NCBI RefSeq assembly: GCF_003319125.1
Contig: NZ_QOHG01000017.1
Coordinates: forward strand, 42,875 to 106,874
DNA from: Blastococcus sp. TF02A-26
Lineage (GTDB): Bacteria; Actinomycetota; Actinomycetes; Mycobacteriales; Geodermatophilaceae
Length of the DNA stretch: 64,000 nt
Direction of reading: 5' to 3'
Positions 24,924-34,466 of the stretch are shown in pieces (within the stretch, counting starts at the first letter, position 1; each line of letters begins with the position of its first letter). Position numbers and translations under genes: made by a program. The notes below the pieces were generated by a model. That model had not been told where the DNA came from. It saw only the letters and a list, made by a program, of their open reading frames with translations, and did no database searches.

Positions 24924-26768
24924 ATGAGCCACTACACCGCGAACCTGCGGGACCTCGAGTTCAACCTCTTCGAGTTCCTCGACACCAAGGACCGGTTCGG
25001 CACCGGACCGTTCGCCCAGATGGACGCGGAGACCGCGCGCGGCGTGCTCGCCGAGATCCGGCGGCTGGCGGAGGGCCCGATCGCGGAGTCCTTCACCGAC
25101 GCCGACCGGAACCCGCCGGTGTTCGACCCGGCGACGCACTCCGTCGTCCTGCCCGAGGGCTTCAAGAAGTCGGTGCAGGCGCTCAACGAGGGTGAGTGGT
25201 TCCGCCTCGACCTGCCCGAGGAGCTCGGCGGCTTCGGCGCGCCCGTGGCCCTGCGCTGGGCCGCCTTCGAGATGATCCTCGGCGCCAACCCCGCCGTCTT
25301 CATGTACGGCTCGGGCCCGACGTTCGGCACCGTCCTCTGGGAGCTCGGCACGCCGGAGCAGCGCGAGCTCGCGCAGCTGATGATCGACCGCCAGTGGGGC
25401 GCCACCATGGTGCTCACCGAGCCCGACGCCGGTTCCGACGTCGGCGCCGGCCGCACCAAGGCCGTGCAGCAGCCCGACGGCTCCTGGCACATCGAGGGCG
25501 TGAAGCGGTTCATCACCTCGGCCGAGCACGACCTGTCCGACAACATCATCCACCTGGTCCTGGCCCGCCCCGAGGGCGCGAAGCCGGGCACCAAGGGCCT
25601 GTCGCTGTTCGTCGTCCCCAAGTTCCACGTGGACGTCGAGACCGGCGAGCTGGGCGAGCGCAACGGCGTCTACGTCACCAACGTCGAGAAGAAGATGGGC
25701 CTCAAGGTCTCCACGACCTGCGAGGTCACCTTCGGCGACGGCCCGGTGCCGGCCAAGGGCTGGCTGGTCGGCGACGTGCACGACGGCATCGCCCAGATGT
25801 TCAAGATCATCGAGTACGCCCGCATGTTCGTCGGCACCAAGGCGATCGCCACCCTGTCGGCCGGCTACCAGGTCGCGCTCGACTACGCGAAGAACCGGGT
25901 GCAGGGCGCGGACATGGCCGCCACCGCCAAGGACGCCCCGCGGGTCACCATCACCCACCACCCGGACGTCCGCCGCTCGCTGATGCTGCAGAAGTCCTAC
26001 ACCGAGGGCATGCGCGCGCTGTACCTGTACGCGGCCAGCTTCCGCGACCAGGTCATGGAGGCCCAGGCCGCCGGCCAGGCCGACTCCGAGGAGGCGAAGC
26101 TCGCCGCCCGCCTCAACGACCTGCTCCTGCCGGTCGTGAAGGGCTTCGGCTCCGAGCGGGCCACCCAGCTGCTGACCGCGGAGTCGCTGCAGACCCTGGG
26201 CGGCTCGGGCTTCCTGCAGGACTACCCGATCGAGCAGTACATCCGGGACTCGAAGATCGACACCCTCTACGAGGGCACCACGGCCATCCAGGGCCAGGAC
26301 TTCTTCTTCCGGAAGATCGTCAAGGACGGCGGCGTCGCGCTGACGTGGCTGGCGAGCCAGATCCAGGCCACGATCGACGCCGAGGTCGGCAACGGCCGGC
26401 TCAAGGAGGAGCGGGCCCACCTGGCCGCCGCCCTGGGCGAGGTCCAGGCGATGCTCACCGCGATGTTCGGCCACCTGACCGCGGCCCAGGAGGACATGGC
26501 CAACGTCTACAAGATCGGTCAGAACACCTCCCGCCTGCTGCTGGCCGTCGGCGATCTGATCACCGCGTGGCTGCTGGTCCGCCAGTCCGAGGTGGCGCTG
26601 GCCGCCCTGGGCGGCGAGGTCAGCGAGCGCGACCGGCACTTCTACGAGGGCAAGCTGGCCGCCACCCGCTTCTTCACCTCCCAGGTGCTGCCGCGCCTGG
26701 CCGGTGAGCGGGCGATCGTCGAGGCGACCGACAACGCGCTCATGGAGGTCGACGAGGCGGCCTTCTGA
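24924..26768 (+). CDS. fadE5: Acyl-CoA dehydrogenase, FadE5-like
   Basis: 614 residues, longer than ordinary acyl-CoA dehydrogenases (about 390) because of the C-terminal extension found in FadE5-type enzymes. The start [18 protein letters not shown] matches the family N-terminus, which decides ATG 24924 over an upstream frame start; GGGAG lies ten bases before it. FAD and substrate regions include [22 protein letters not shown] and [21 protein letters not shown], then [11 protein letters not shown]. It oxidises long-chain acyl-CoA in beta-oxidation. It has its own promoter with tandem operators and a strong terminator. Confidence 0.92.
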   Translation: MSHYTANLRDLEFNLFEFLDTKDRFGTGPFAQMDAETARGVLAEIRRLAEGPIAESFTDADRNPPVFDPATHSVVLPEGFKKSVQALNEGEWFRLDLPEELGGFGAPVALRWAAFEMILGANPAVFMYGSGPTFGTVLWELGTPEQRELAQLMIDRQWGATMVLTEPDAGSDVGAGRTKAVQQPDGSWHIEGVKRFITSAEHDLSDNIIHLVLARPEGAKPGTKGLSLFVVPKFHVDVETGELGERNGVYVTNVEKKMGLKVSTTCEVTFGDGPVPAKGWLVGDVHDGIAQMFKIIEYARMFVGTKAIATLSAGYQVALDYAKNRVQGADMAATAKDAPRVTITHHPDVRRSLMLQKSYTEGMRALYLYAASFRDQVMEAQAAGQADSEEAKLAARLNDLLLPVVKGFGSERATQLLTAESLQTLGGSGFLQDYPIEQYIRDSKIDTLYEGTTAIQGQDFFFRKIVKDGGVALTWLASQIQATIDAEVGNGRLKEERAHLAAALGEVQAMLTAMFGHLTAAQEDMANVYKIGQNTSRLLLAVGDLITAWLLVRQSEVALAALGGEVSERDRHFYEGKLAATRFFTSQVLPRLAGERAIVEATDNALMEVDEAAF

Positions 26769-26785
26769 GCCGTTCCAGCAGGTGA

Positions 26786-26824
26786 GCGACGGCCGCCTCC
26801 CCCTCGCGGGGAGGCGGCCGTCGC
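26786..26824 (+). terminator. Terminator of fadE5
   Basis: A perfect 17-base stem, GCGACGGCCGCCTCCCC and complement, with a five-base loop, 18 bases past the fadE5 stop. No T-run follows. Confidence 0.8.
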
Positions 26825-26861
26825 CGTGTGTGGGGCCGGTCGAGACGGGCATGCACTCCCC

Positions 26862-27077
26862 ATGACCGACCCCCAGGGCAGCGACCGCATCCAGCAGGAC
26901 GTCGGAACGGCGTCGGCCACCGGTGACGACGGCGACACCGGGGCCTCCTTCGAGGACGTGCCCCTCACCCGCGAGGACGCCCTCGAGCGCGACGCCGCGC
27001 ACGGTGACGACCTCCCGGCCCGCGCCGTCGGTGACGTCGCCCTCTCCGAGCGTGCCGATCCGCCCGGCGGGGCATGA
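26862..27077 (+). CDS. Small acidic hydrophilic protein, 71 residues
   Basis: ATG 26862. Asp, Glu, Gly, Ala and Thr dominate; no cysteine, no aromatic-rich core, no membrane segment, so predicted disordered. Contains GASFEDVPLTREDALERDAAH. It is 31 bases upstream of another small hydrophilic gene (27109) and likely co-transcribed with it. Related in style to the proteins at 23730 and 52770. Function unknown; a hydrophilin-like protective role is only a guess. Confidence 0.65.
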   Translation: MTDPQGSDRIQQDVGTASATGDDGDTGASFEDVPLTREDALERDAAHGDDLPARAVGDVALSERADPPGGA

Positions 27078-27108
27078 GCCAGCCAGCAGCGACCGGAGGA
27101 GACGACAC

Positions 27109-27297
27109 ATGAGCGAGTCCCAGAGCACCGGCTACGGCGAGTCGCCGGACACCGCCGACAGCAACGAGAACCTGATCGACGGCCGGACCGGCGACAACGC
27201 CAGCGACCGCGGCGAGCAGGACACCGCCACGCTCACCACGGACGACGAGGCGCAGCGCGACACCTCGGTCGTCCGCGGCGGCAACGACGCCAGCTAG
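27109..27297 (+). CDS. Small hydrophilic disordered protein, 62 residues
   Basis: ATG 27109 has an excellent GGAGGAGA ribosome binding site seven bases upstream. The product is Asp/Asn/Ser/Thr/Gly-rich (SPDTADSNENLIDGRTGDN), without cysteine or hydrophobic core. Its TAG stop shares CTAG with the stop of the convergent response-regulator gene. Probably expressed with the small gene before it. Function unknown. Confidence 0.7.
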   Translation: MSESQSTGYGESPDTADSNENLIDGRTGDNASDRGEQDTATLTTDDEAQRDTSVVRGGNDAS

Positions 27298-27899
27298 ATC
27301 CACCCGTGCCGGCGCGCGGCCTCCACGGCCGCGTGCCGGTTCGCCGCGCCCAGCTTCGCCGCGGCCGCGGACAGGTGGTTGCGGACCGTCCCCGGCGACA
27401 GGTGGATGCGCGCGGCGATCTCCTCGACGGGCGCGCCGGTCGAGGCCAGCTCCAGGACGTCGGCCTCCCGGGGCGTCAGCGGGCTGTCCCCCGCACTGAT
27501 CGCCTCCGCGGCCAGTTCGGGGTCGACGTAGCGGCCGCCGGCGTGCACGGCACGGACGACGTCGGTGAGCACCGACGACTGGACCGTCTTGGGCAGGAAG
27601 CCCCGCACCCCCGCCGCCAGCGCCCGCTTGAGGTGCCCGGCCCGGCCGTGGCCGGTGACGATGACGCACGCGCAGCCGGGGACCAGCCCCGTGAGCTCGG
27701 CGGCCACGGAGATGCCGTCCCGGTCGGGCATCTGGAGGTCGAGGACGGCGACGTCGGGCACGTGCGCCCGCGCCATCGCCAGGGCCTCCGCGCCGGACGC
27801 GGCCTGGGCGACGACCTCGATGTCGTCCTCGAGACCGATCAGCGCCGCGAGCGCCGACCGGATCAGGTTCTCGTCGTCGGCCAGCAGCACGCGGATCAC
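27294..27899 (-). CDS. NarL/FixJ-family response regulator
   Basis: 201 residues from GTG 27899, overlapping the histidine kinase stop (GTGA). The receiver domain has the acidic pair ADDE at 7-10, phosphoacceptor D54 in VAVLDLQMP, and conserved T/K residues (VTGHG, LPKT). The C-terminal LuxR-type HTH is LTPREADVLELASTGAPVEE followed by SPGTVRNHLS. Last gene of a four-gene operon with the kinase and a DrrAB-like transporter, so it probably controls that exporter. Confidence 0.92.
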   Translation of the reverse strand: MIRVLLADDENLIRSALAALIGLEDDIEVVAQAASGAEALAMARAHVPDVAVLDLQMPDRDGISVAAELTGLVPGCACVIVTGHGRAGHLKRALAAGVRGFLPKTVQSSVLTDVVRAVHAGGRYVDPELAAEAISAGDSPLTPREADVLELASTGAPVEEIAARIHLSPGTVRNHLSAAAAKLGAANRHAAVEAARRHGWI

Positions 27900-29107
27900 G
27901 CGGCGTCCCCCACGGGCAGGGCGGCGGTGAGCAGGAAGTGCCCGCCCTCGGCGGCCGTGGTCAGCGTGCCCGAGGCGGTGCCCAGCCGCTCGGCGAGACC
28001 GGTGAGGCCGCTGCCCCACCGGGGGTCGTCGGAGGTCACGCCGTCGTTGGTCACCGTCAGCCGGGCCGTTCCCCCGTCGACGACCAGGGCGATCGAGCAC
28101 GTTCGTGCCCGGCTGTGCCTCAGCACGTTGGTGACCGCCTCCCGGACCACCCAGGCGAGCGCCGTCTGCACCCGGTCGGGCAGGTCCGCCCCGCCGTCCT
28201 CCCCCGCCACGGTGCAGTCCACACCGGCGGCCCGCAGCACGGAGCGGGCCCCGGCCAGCTCGCTGCCGAGATCGGCCGTCCGGTAGCCGCGGACGACCTC
28301 ACGGACCTCGCGCAGCGACTGCTCCGCGATGCGGCTGATGTCGGCGACCTCGTCGGCGGCCTCCGGCCGCTGCCGACGCACCAGCTCGCCGGCGAGCTGG
28401 CTCTTCACCGCGATGGCCGAGAGGTCACGGCCCATGACGTCGTGCAGGTCGCGGGCGAAGCGCAGCCGCTCCTCGGCCACGGCCAGCTGCAGCTGCACCC
28501 CGCGGGTGCGGTCCATCTCCACGACGACGTCGAGCACCCACACCGTGAAGCGGAAGGCCAGTGCCAGGAGGACGACCGTGGCGCCGATGACGGCGGCCAG
28601 GACCGCCGCGGCGGCCGGCGCGGAGCCCAGCAGGGCGGCCGCGCACCCGACGAGGACCCCCACCGCGACGCCGCAGCGGACCAGCAGCGGAGAGGACCAC
28701 ACGGTGGAGGTCGCGACCAGCGCCATCGCCGGGGGCAGCGCGAGGCCCCAGACCAGGGCGGAGGAGTCCTGCTCGTCGGAGCCGTAGGCCACGGCCGCGA
28801 GCGCGGAGGTCCCGGCCGCCGCGACGGCGGTGACCACGAGGGGGACGCTGGGCAGCGGCCGGCCCTCCGAGCGGGCGAGGAACCCCGCCCGTGCCAGCAC
28901 GACGCAGGTGGTCGCGACGGCGACCGCGCCGACGAGGAACGCCGTCGCGGCCGCGCTCCCCGGCCGCTGCGCGGAGCCGTGGATGCCCACGGCCAGCAGT
29001 GGCGTCGTCCCCAGCCAGCCGTAGAACGACCAGCGGGTGTAGAGGTCGATGCGCTGGGGGTCGGTGCGGCTCTCCCACCAGCGCGAGACGGTCGGCACGG
29101 CCCGCAT
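27896..29107 (-). CDS. Sensor histidine kinase, HisKA_3 (DesK-like) type
   Basis: 403 residues from ATG 29107. About five or six N-terminal membrane helices (residues 25-195) with almost no extracellular domain suggest that it senses the membrane or the transporter itself. The H-box is RFARDLHDVMGRDLSAI. The ATPase domain has REAVTNVLRHS (N-box) and GSGLTGLAERL (G-box). Cognate regulator is the next gene. Intramembrane-sensing kinases beside ABC exporters usually respond to cell-envelope stress or drugs; that is family knowledge, not seen here. Confidence 0.9.
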   Translation of the reverse strand: MRAVPTVSRWWESRTDPQRIDLYTRWSFYGWLGTTPLLAVGIHGSAQRPGSAAATAFLVGAVAVATTCVVLARAGFLARSEGRPLPSVPLVVTAVAAAGTSALAAVAYGSDEQDSSALVWGLALPPAMALVATSTVWSSPLLVRCGVAVGVLVGCAAALLGSAPAAAAVLAAVIGATVVLLALAFRFTVWVLDVVVEMDRTRGVQLQLAVAEERLRFARDLHDVMGRDLSAIAVKSQLAGELVRRQRPEAADEVADISRIAEQSLREVREVVRGYRTADLGSELAGARSVLRAAGVDCTVAGEDGGADLPDRVQTALAWVVREAVTNVLRHSRARTCSIALVVDGGTARLTVTNDGVTSDDPRWGSGLTGLAERLGTASGTLTTAAEGGHFLLTAALPVGDAA

Positions 29108-29139
29108 GCTGCCGTACCGACCGCCCGGCACCGCTGCGG

Positions 29140-29964
29140 TCACCGCCGGGGCGCCCAGCGGAACACCCGGGGTGCGACCACGGCGCCGGCCAGCAACCAG
29201 GCCCCGAGCACGGCCAGCGGCAGGGGCGCCGCGGCCCAGGCCCCACCGGCGTCCACCTCCGTGCCGTCCCAGGCCCGGCCGGCCAGGCCCAGCCGGGCCA
29301 GCTCGACCACCGGGGTCAGCGGCAGGACGCGGGCGACGGAGGCGAGCTGCTCCGGCAGGTCCGACAGCGGGAAGAGCAGGCCGGACAGCGCCGTCGTCGC
29401 CATCACGACGGGGAGGGTGGTGATCTGCGCGCTCTCGGGCGTCCGGGTGAAGGACGTGCTGGCGGCGGCGAGCAGCAGCATGAGCGCCACGCCGCCGACC
29501 AGTGCGAGCAGCGGCAGCACGACGTCGACCGGCGCCACCCACTCCCCGATGACGACGGTCCCCGCGGCCACGAGCACGACCTGCCCGACCGTCACCACGA
29601 GCGTGGGCGCGGCCGTGCCGAGCAGCACCTCGACCTCGGTGAGCTCACCGGTGCGCATGCGCTGGAGCACCAGGTCCTCGCGCCGGGCGACGAACGTCGT
29701 CACCAGGTTGTAGTAGGTCAGGAAGACGAGGGTGACGCCGACCGCGGCCACGAGCAGCTGCGGTCCGACCCCGTCCCCGCCGTCCATGCCGAGCCCCGGG
29801 ACGGCGGCCACGAGCAGCAGCGGCAGCAGGACCGAGTTGACGAGCGCGGTGCGGTTGCGCACGAGCAGTCGGGTCTCGGCGCCGGCGAGGGTCAGGGTGC
29901 GCCGCACGCGCGAGGGCGGCGCGGTCCGGGTCGGGGTCGGGGTCGGCTGGTCGATCGCGGTCAT
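29140..29964 (-). CDS. ABC-2 type exporter permease (DrrB-like)
   Basis: 274 residues. A Pro/Thr-rich cytoplasmic N-terminus (PTPTPTRTAPPSR) is followed by six membrane segments. SVLLPLLLVAAVPG, the cytoplasmic RREDLVLQRMRTGEL and LPVVMATTALSGLLFPLSDLP match ABC-2 permeases. It starts 27 bases after the ATPase gene and precedes the kinase gene. Partner of the ATPase in exporting a drug, lipid or peptide. Confidence 0.88.
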   Translation of the reverse strand: MTAIDQPTPTPTRTAPPSRVRRTLTLAGAETRLLVRNRTALVNSVLLPLLLVAAVPGLGMDGGDGVGPQLLVAAVGVTLVFLTYYNLVTTFVARREDLVLQRMRTGELTEVEVLLGTAAPTLVVTVGQVVLVAAGTVVIGEWVAPVDVVLPLLALVGGVALMLLLAAASTSFTRTPESAQITTLPVVMATTALSGLLFPLSDLPEQLASVARVLPLTPVVELARLGLAGRAWDGTEVDAGGAWAAAPLPLAVLGAWLLAGAVVAPRVFRWAPRR

Positions 29965-29991
29965 GGGTGTCCCTCCTCGGGGATCAGGGGC

Positions 29992-30936
29992 TCAGGCGGC
30001 GGGCGAGACGAGCCGCGGGACGTCGTCGGTCCCGTCGGCGACGGCGAGGAAGGCCTGCTCGAGGGTCGCCGACCGCGCCTGCAGCCCGGTCAGCACCACG
30101 CCCTCGGCATCGGCCCAGGTCAGCAGGCGGGTCAGCACCGGCTGCAGTGCCCGGGTGTGCAGCTCGACGCGGGGGCCGGTGGACACCAGCTGCGCGCCCG
30201 GCAGCGCCGGCAGGGCGGGCCCGTCCGGCGCGAGCTCGAACCGGATGGTCGCCGGCTGGGTGGCGGCGATCTCCCCGGCGGTCCCGGACAGCACGATCCT
30301 CCCGGCCCGCATCACGGCGATCCGGTCCGCCAGCTCCTCGGCCTCCTCGAGGTGGTGGGTGGTCAGCAGGACGGCGGCGCCCTCGCCCACCCGCCGGCGG
30401 ACCAGCTCCCAGACGGCGCGGCGGCTCTCCGGGTCCAGGCCCGTCGTCGGCTCGTCGAGGACGATCACCCGTGGTCGGCCGAGCAGCGCGAGGGTGAGGT
30501 CCAGCCGCCGGCGCTCGCCGCCCGACAGGCTGCGGACCCGGACGTCGGCCCGGTCGGTGAGCCCGACCTGGGCCAGCGCCTCGTCCACCGGCTGGGGCGT
30601 GGACAGCGTGCCCGCCCAGGTGCGCACCGTCTCGGCGACGGTGAGGTCACCGGGCAGCCCGCTGGCCTGCAGGAGCACGCCGAGGAACGGCCGCACGGCC
30701 GCCCGGTCGGCGACCGGGTCCCGGCCGAGCACGCGGACGGTGCCGGCCGCGGGACGGGCCAGACCCTCCAGCACCTCCAGGGCGGAGGTCTTGCCCGCGC
30801 CGTTCACGCCCAGCAGCGCGAACACCTCACCCGGGGCGACCTCGAACGAGATGCCGCGGACGGCCGCGAAGGTGCCGTACCGCCGCTCCAGGTCCACCAC
30901 CTCGACGGCCGGGACGGGGTCCTCCACGATCCGCAC
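29992..30936 (-). CDS. ABC exporter ATP-binding protein (DrrA-like)
   Basis: 314 residues from GTG 30936 with a strong GAGGAGG site four bases upstream. Walker A GVNGAGKTS, signature LSGGERRRLDL, Walker B RVIVLDEPTTGLDP and the H-loop LTTHHLEE are all intact. The C-terminal 90 residues are the DrrA-type regulatory extension. First gene of the operon with the permease, kinase and response regulator. A 12-base palindrome lies in the divergent upstream region. Confidence 0.92.
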   Translation of the reverse strand: MRIVEDPVPAVEVVDLERRYGTFAAVRGISFEVAPGEVFALLGVNGAGKTSALEVLEGLARPAAGTVRVLGRDPVADRAAVRPFLGVLLQASGLPGDLTVAETVRTWAGTLSTPQPVDEALAQVGLTDRADVRVRSLSGGERRRLDLTLALLGRPRVIVLDEPTTGLDPESRRAVWELVRRRVGEGAAVLLTTHHLEEAEELADRIAVMRAGRIVLSGTAGEIAATQPATIRFELAPDGPALPALPGAQLVSTGPRVELHTRALQPVLTRLLTWADAEGVVLTGLQARSATLEQAFLAVADGTDDVPRLVSPAA

Positions 30937-31067
30937 GGTGCCTCCTCGTGTGCCGCCCCCGGCCTCGGTCGGCCGGTTCCTCGGGCACCTCCGAGGCTGC
31001 CGCCGGAGGGGCTCCGGCACAGGTGCCGTCGCGCACGTCCTCGCCGGGCGGGAGCACGGACCACCCC

Positions 31068-31079
31068 TGACACGTGTCA
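31068..31079. promoter_or_regulatory. Perfect palindrome TGACACGTGTCA in a divergent promoter region
   Basis: Twelve-base perfect palindrome. With one mismatched pair on each side it extends to 20 bases (CCC-TGACACGTGTCA-GGG). It is 42 bases before the GTG of the gene at 31121 and 132 bases before the exporter operon, so it could control either. The NarL-type regulator of the exporter operon is one candidate; not proven. Confidence 0.5.
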
Positions 31080-31120
31080 CGGGTCCGATCGGCGCCGGGT
31101 GCCCCTCCTACGCTGGGAGG

Positions 31121-32059
31121 GTGCCCGCCGCCGTCCCGCCCGCCGTCCCGGGGGTGGACGCGACCGAGTGGCGCGCACGGGCCGCGGCGCACGCCGTGCG
31201 GGCCGACGCGCTGACCGCCGCCCACCGGGCCCGCCGGGCGCGCGGCGAGAAGCACGCCGTCGAGGACTTCCTCTTCACCTTCTACGACACCCGCCCCGCG
31301 CTGCTGCGGCGCTGGCACCCCGGTGCGGGCGTCCGCCTGCTGCCCGACGGCGGGACGCCGGCCCCGCAGGGCGGCACCCGCTGGTACGCCACCGACGCCG
31401 ACGGCACCGTGACCCTCGACGCCGACGCCTTCCTGGCCGACCGCGGCGACACCGTGCGCTTCGTCGCCCGCCTGCTCGCCGCCACCGCCAGCCGGCCCGC
31501 CTTCACCGGCTGCTTCGGCCTGCACGAGTGGGCGATGGTTTACCGCGCCGACGACCGCCGGCACGCGCTGCCGCTGCGCCTGGGGCGGCAGGGCACCGAC
31601 GCCGTCGTCGAGGCCAACCCGATCCGGTGCACGCACTACGACGCGTTCCGCTTCTTCACCCCCGAGGCGACCGGCCGCAACGCGCTCCAGCCGACCCGCG
31701 CCACGCAGGTGGAGCTCGAGCAGCCGGGCTGCCTGCACGCCGGCATGGACCTGCACAAGTGGTCGCTGAAGCTGGGCCCGGCCGTCCCCGGTGAGCTCGC
31801 GCTCGACTGCTTCGCGCTCGCCGCCGACGTCCGGCTGCTCGACATGCAGGCCTCGCCGTACGACCTCGGCTCCTACGGCCACGCCGCCGTCGCCGTGGAG
31901 ACCCCGGAGGGGCGGGCGGAGTACGCCCGCCGGCAGCGGGCGCTCGCCGACCGGGCCGCCGGCCTGCGCGCGCGTCTGCTGGACGTCTGCGACACGCTGC
32001 TCGGGAGCCTCCCGCCCGTGTCCGGCCCGTCAGCCGGCCGCCGTACCGTCAGGGCGTGA
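31121..32059 (+). CDS. Conserved actinobacterial protein, often labelled 3-methyladenine DNA glycosylase
   Basis: 312 residues from GTG 31121, with GGGAGG touching the start and a TACGCT box ending six bases before it, so it may be read leaderless. Characteristic stretches are HRARRARGEKHAVEDFLFTFY, LRRWHPGAGVRL, CFGLHEWAMVYR, RCTHYDAFRFFT and LEQPGCLHAGMDLHKW. Proteins with these stretches carry the glycosylase label by annotation tradition, and I see no helix-hairpin-helix motif to support it. The stop overlaps the GTG of the phosphatase gene. True activity uncertain. Confidence 0.65.
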   Translation: MPAAVPPAVPGVDATEWRARAAAHAVRADALTAAHRARRARGEKHAVEDFLFTFYDTRPALLRRWHPGAGVRLLPDGGTPAPQGGTRWYATDADGTVTLDADAFLADRGDTVRFVARLLAATASRPAFTGCFGLHEWAMVYRADDRRHALPLRLGRQGTDAVVEANPIRCTHYDAFRFFTPEATGRNALQPTRATQVELEQPGCLHAGMDLHKWSLKLGPAVPGELALDCFALAADVRLLDMQASPYDLGSYGHAAVAVETPEGRAEYARRQRALADRAAGLRARLLDVCDTLLGSLPPVSGPSAGRRTVRA

Positions 32060-32898
32060 CCCCGCGCTCCGACGACGCCGTCCGCACCGGCCGCTGGCTG
32101 ACCCTCGACGGGACCACCAACACCCGTGACCTCGGCGGGCTGCCGACCGTCGACGGCGGGCAGACCCGCCCCGGTCGCATCCTGCGCAGCGACAACCTGC
32201 AGACCCTGAGCGAGGACGACGTCCGCCGCCTGGTGGACGAGATCGGCCTGCGCGAGGTCATCGACCTGCGCAGCATCGCCGAGGTGCTGATGGAGGGCCG
32301 CGGTCCGCTCCGGGCGGTGCCCGAGGTGACCCACCGGCACTTCAGCCTGCTGCCCGAGCGCGGCCACCACACCGACGTCTTCGCCGTCGAGGAGGCCCAG
32401 GCCCCCGAGCTGCCCGGTGGCTGGGTGGAGTCGCTGCTGCCACGGCAGGTCTCCGAGGAGCACGACGCCGAGCCCCCGGCGGTGCGGTCCTACCTCGGCT
32501 ATCTGGAGCACCGCCCGGAGAACGTGGTCGGCGCGCTGCGGGCCCTGGCGGCCGCCGAGGGCGCCTCGGTGGTGCACTGCGCGGCCGGCAAGGACCGCAC
32601 CGGCGTCATCGTGGCCTTCGCCCTGGCGGTGGCCGGTGTGCCGGACGAGGAGATCGTCGCCGACTACGCGCTGACCGCCGAGATCATCGACGCCCTGGTC
32701 GCCAAGCTCGCGCTCTCCCCCACCTACGGCCAGGACATGGACCGCAGCGACCTGGCGCGGCACACGCCGCGGGCGGAGACGATGGAGCGCGTCCTCGCGG
32801 TGCTCGCCGAGCGCCACGGCGGCCCGGCCGGCTGGCTGGCCGCGCAGGGCTTCGGCCCGGACGAGCAGGCCGCGCTGCGGGCCCGCCTGCGCGACTGA
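32056..32898 (+). CDS. Tyrosine-protein phosphatase, PtpB-like (Y_phosphatase3)
   Basis: 280 residues from GTG 32056. The P-loop HCAAGKDRTG (C-x5-R) carries the catalytic cysteine. The N-terminal TTNTRDLGGLPTVDGGQTRP and LRSDNLQTLSEDDVRRLV are typical of this family, whose Mycobacterium member PtpB is a secreted protein/lipid phosphatase. No signal peptide here. TACCGT ends six bases before the GTG, a leaderless promoter inside the end of the upstream gene. The stop abuts that of the convergent diguanylate cyclase gene. Confidence 0.9.
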   Translation: MTPRSDDAVRTGRWLTLDGTTNTRDLGGLPTVDGGQTRPGRILRSDNLQTLSEDDVRRLVDEIGLREVIDLRSIAEVLMEGRGPLRAVPEVTHRHFSLLPERGHHTDVFAVEEAQAPELPGGWVESLLPRQVSEEHDAEPPAVRSYLGYLEHRPENVVGALRALAAAEGASVVHCAAGKDRTGVIVAFALAVAGVPDEEIVADYALTAEIIDALVAKLALSPTYGQDMDRSDLARHTPRAETMERVLAVLAERHGGPAGWLAAQGFGPDEQAALRARLRD

Positions 32899-34371
32899 CT
32901 ACGCGCGGCGGTCGGCGAGGGCGGCGCCCAGCAAGTCGTCGGCCACCCCCCACTCGCCGGAGTGCACGGCGACGCCGACGGTGGTCGCCACCTGCACCGG
33001 CCGGCGGGCGAGCCGGAAGGGCTCGGTGAAGCAGGCGCGGACCCGGCCGAGGACGGCCTCGACGTCCCCGGGGGTGTTCAGCCCGGGCAGGACGACGACG
33101 AACTCGTCGGCGCCCAGGCGGGCCACGGTGTCGGCCGGCCGGATGGCGGCGCGCAGCCGGGCGGCCACCTGCCGGAGCAGTTCGTCGCCCGCGGGCGCCC
33201 CGTGCTCGGCGTTGAGCGCGGCGAACCCGTCGAGGTCGCAGCAGAGCACGCCGACGTGCTGGTCGTGCCGGACGGCGGTCAGGGCCGCCTCCAGGCGCTG
33301 CCGCAGCAGGTCGCGGTTGGGCAGCCCGGTGAGCGGGTCGTGGGTCGCCTGGTGGCGCAGGGTCTCGGCCAGGCGGGCCCGGTCGAGCGCGACGGCGACC
33401 TGGTCGGCGGCGGCGCGGAGACGGTCGAGGTGCTCGGTCTCCAGCCCGGCGGGAGTCGCGCCGGCCGGCCAGCTGGCGGTGGCCACGCCGAGGAAGACGC
33501 CGCCGGAGACGAGCGGCACCGCGAGCGCGTCGGTGATCCCACCCGCGCCGAGCAGGTCGCGGACGGCGGGGCTGCAGCTCTCCCAGCGCAGCACCCGAGG
33601 GGTGCGGTCGGTGAGCATCGCGACGAGCTCCGGCGTCTCCTCGGCGTACAGCTCGACGGGGAGCGGGTCCGTGGGGCCGCCACCGGCGACGACGCGTAGC
33701 CGGCCCGCACCGGTCTCCCAGAGCAGCAGGACCGAGCGGTCGCAGCCGACGACCGCGGGCAGGGCGGCGGCGGCCTGGGTGCAGACGGCGGTCGCGTCGG
33801 CCGCCGCGGCGAGCGCGGCTCCCAGCGACGACAGGGCGGCCGCGCGGGCGGCCTCGCGGCGGGCCTCGTCGCCGGCGGCGCCACGCTCGAGGACGGCGGC
33901 GGCGAGCCCGGCGTAGGCGGCGAGCACCGCCGCGGCACCGGCCGGCAGGTGCGCCACCGCGCCGTCGGCGGCGTCGGCGGAGGGCAGGGCGGCGAGGCGT
34001 CCGTGCCACCGGCGTCCGGACACCACGTCGACGACGAGGGCGCCCGGTGCGGGCGTGCTGCCGGCCACGAGGACGGCGGCGAGCGCGGAGACGTCGGAGG
34101 GGGCGAGGCCGATCGCCCGGGAGAGGACCCCGTCCCCACCGGACGGCGTCACCGCGAGCAGGAGACCGGCCTGTGGCAGCGCCTCGGACGCGCGGGCGAG
34201 CAGGTCCTCCAGCGCCTCGGACACGGGAGCCCCCGAGGCGAGACCGGCGGCGGCCGCCTCCAGCGCGGTGAGCCGGGCCGCCGTGCTGCCGGGGTCGGCC
34301 GGGGGAGCCTCGGTCGCCGGCACGGCCCGGGATCGGCGCCGCAGGCGACCGCCACGCTCAGGAGTCCTCAC
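32899..34371 (-). CDS. GAF-GGDEF diguanylate cyclase-like protein with GADEF variant
   Basis: 490 residues from GTG 34371. Two GAF-like sensory regions (residues about 40-160 and 180-320) precede a GGDEF domain starting at HDPLTGLPNRDLL. The metal-binding aspartate is in CCDLDGFAALN. The active-site loop reads GADEF rather than GGDEF or GGEEF, while the inhibitory site RPAD sits exactly five residues before it. The substitution may lower or abolish c-di-GMP synthesis. No phosphodiesterase (EAL) domain follows. No membrane segments, so it is cytosolic. Confidence 0.88.
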   Translation of the reverse strand: MRTPERGGRLRRRSRAVPATEAPPADPGSTAARLTALEAAAAGLASGAPVSEALEDLLARASEALPQAGLLLAVTPSGGDGVLSRAIGLAPSDVSALAAVLVAGSTPAPGALVVDVVSGRRWHGRLAALPSADAADGAVAHLPAGAAAVLAAYAGLAAAVLERGAAGDEARREAARAAALSSLGAALAAAADATAVCTQAAAALPAVVGCDRSVLLLWETGAGRLRVVAGGGPTDPLPVELYAEETPELVAMLTDRTPRVLRWESCSPAVRDLLGAGGITDALAVPLVSGGVFLGVATASWPAGATPAGLETEHLDRLRAAADQVAVALDRARLAETLRHQATHDPLTGLPNRDLLRQRLEAALTAVRHDQHVGVLCCDLDGFAALNAEHGAPAGDELLRQVAARLRAAIRPADTVARLGADEFVVVLPGLNTPGDVEAVLGRVRACFTEPFRLARRPVQVATTVGVAVHSGEWGVADDLLGAALADRRA

Positions 34372-34466
34372 CCGCTCCGGATCGGCATCCCGGTGCCCGC
34401 GGTTGAGCCGGACCGCCCCGAGAGGGGGAGGTTGACCGCACGCCTCCGGCGGCGTATCACTAACCC

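Noticed and set aside
24867..27128. A 753-codon minus-strand frame over fadE5 and the following small genes
   Set aside because: Composition is Val/Gly/Arg/Asp-rich low complexity typical of antisense translation, and fadE5 on the plus strand is certain.
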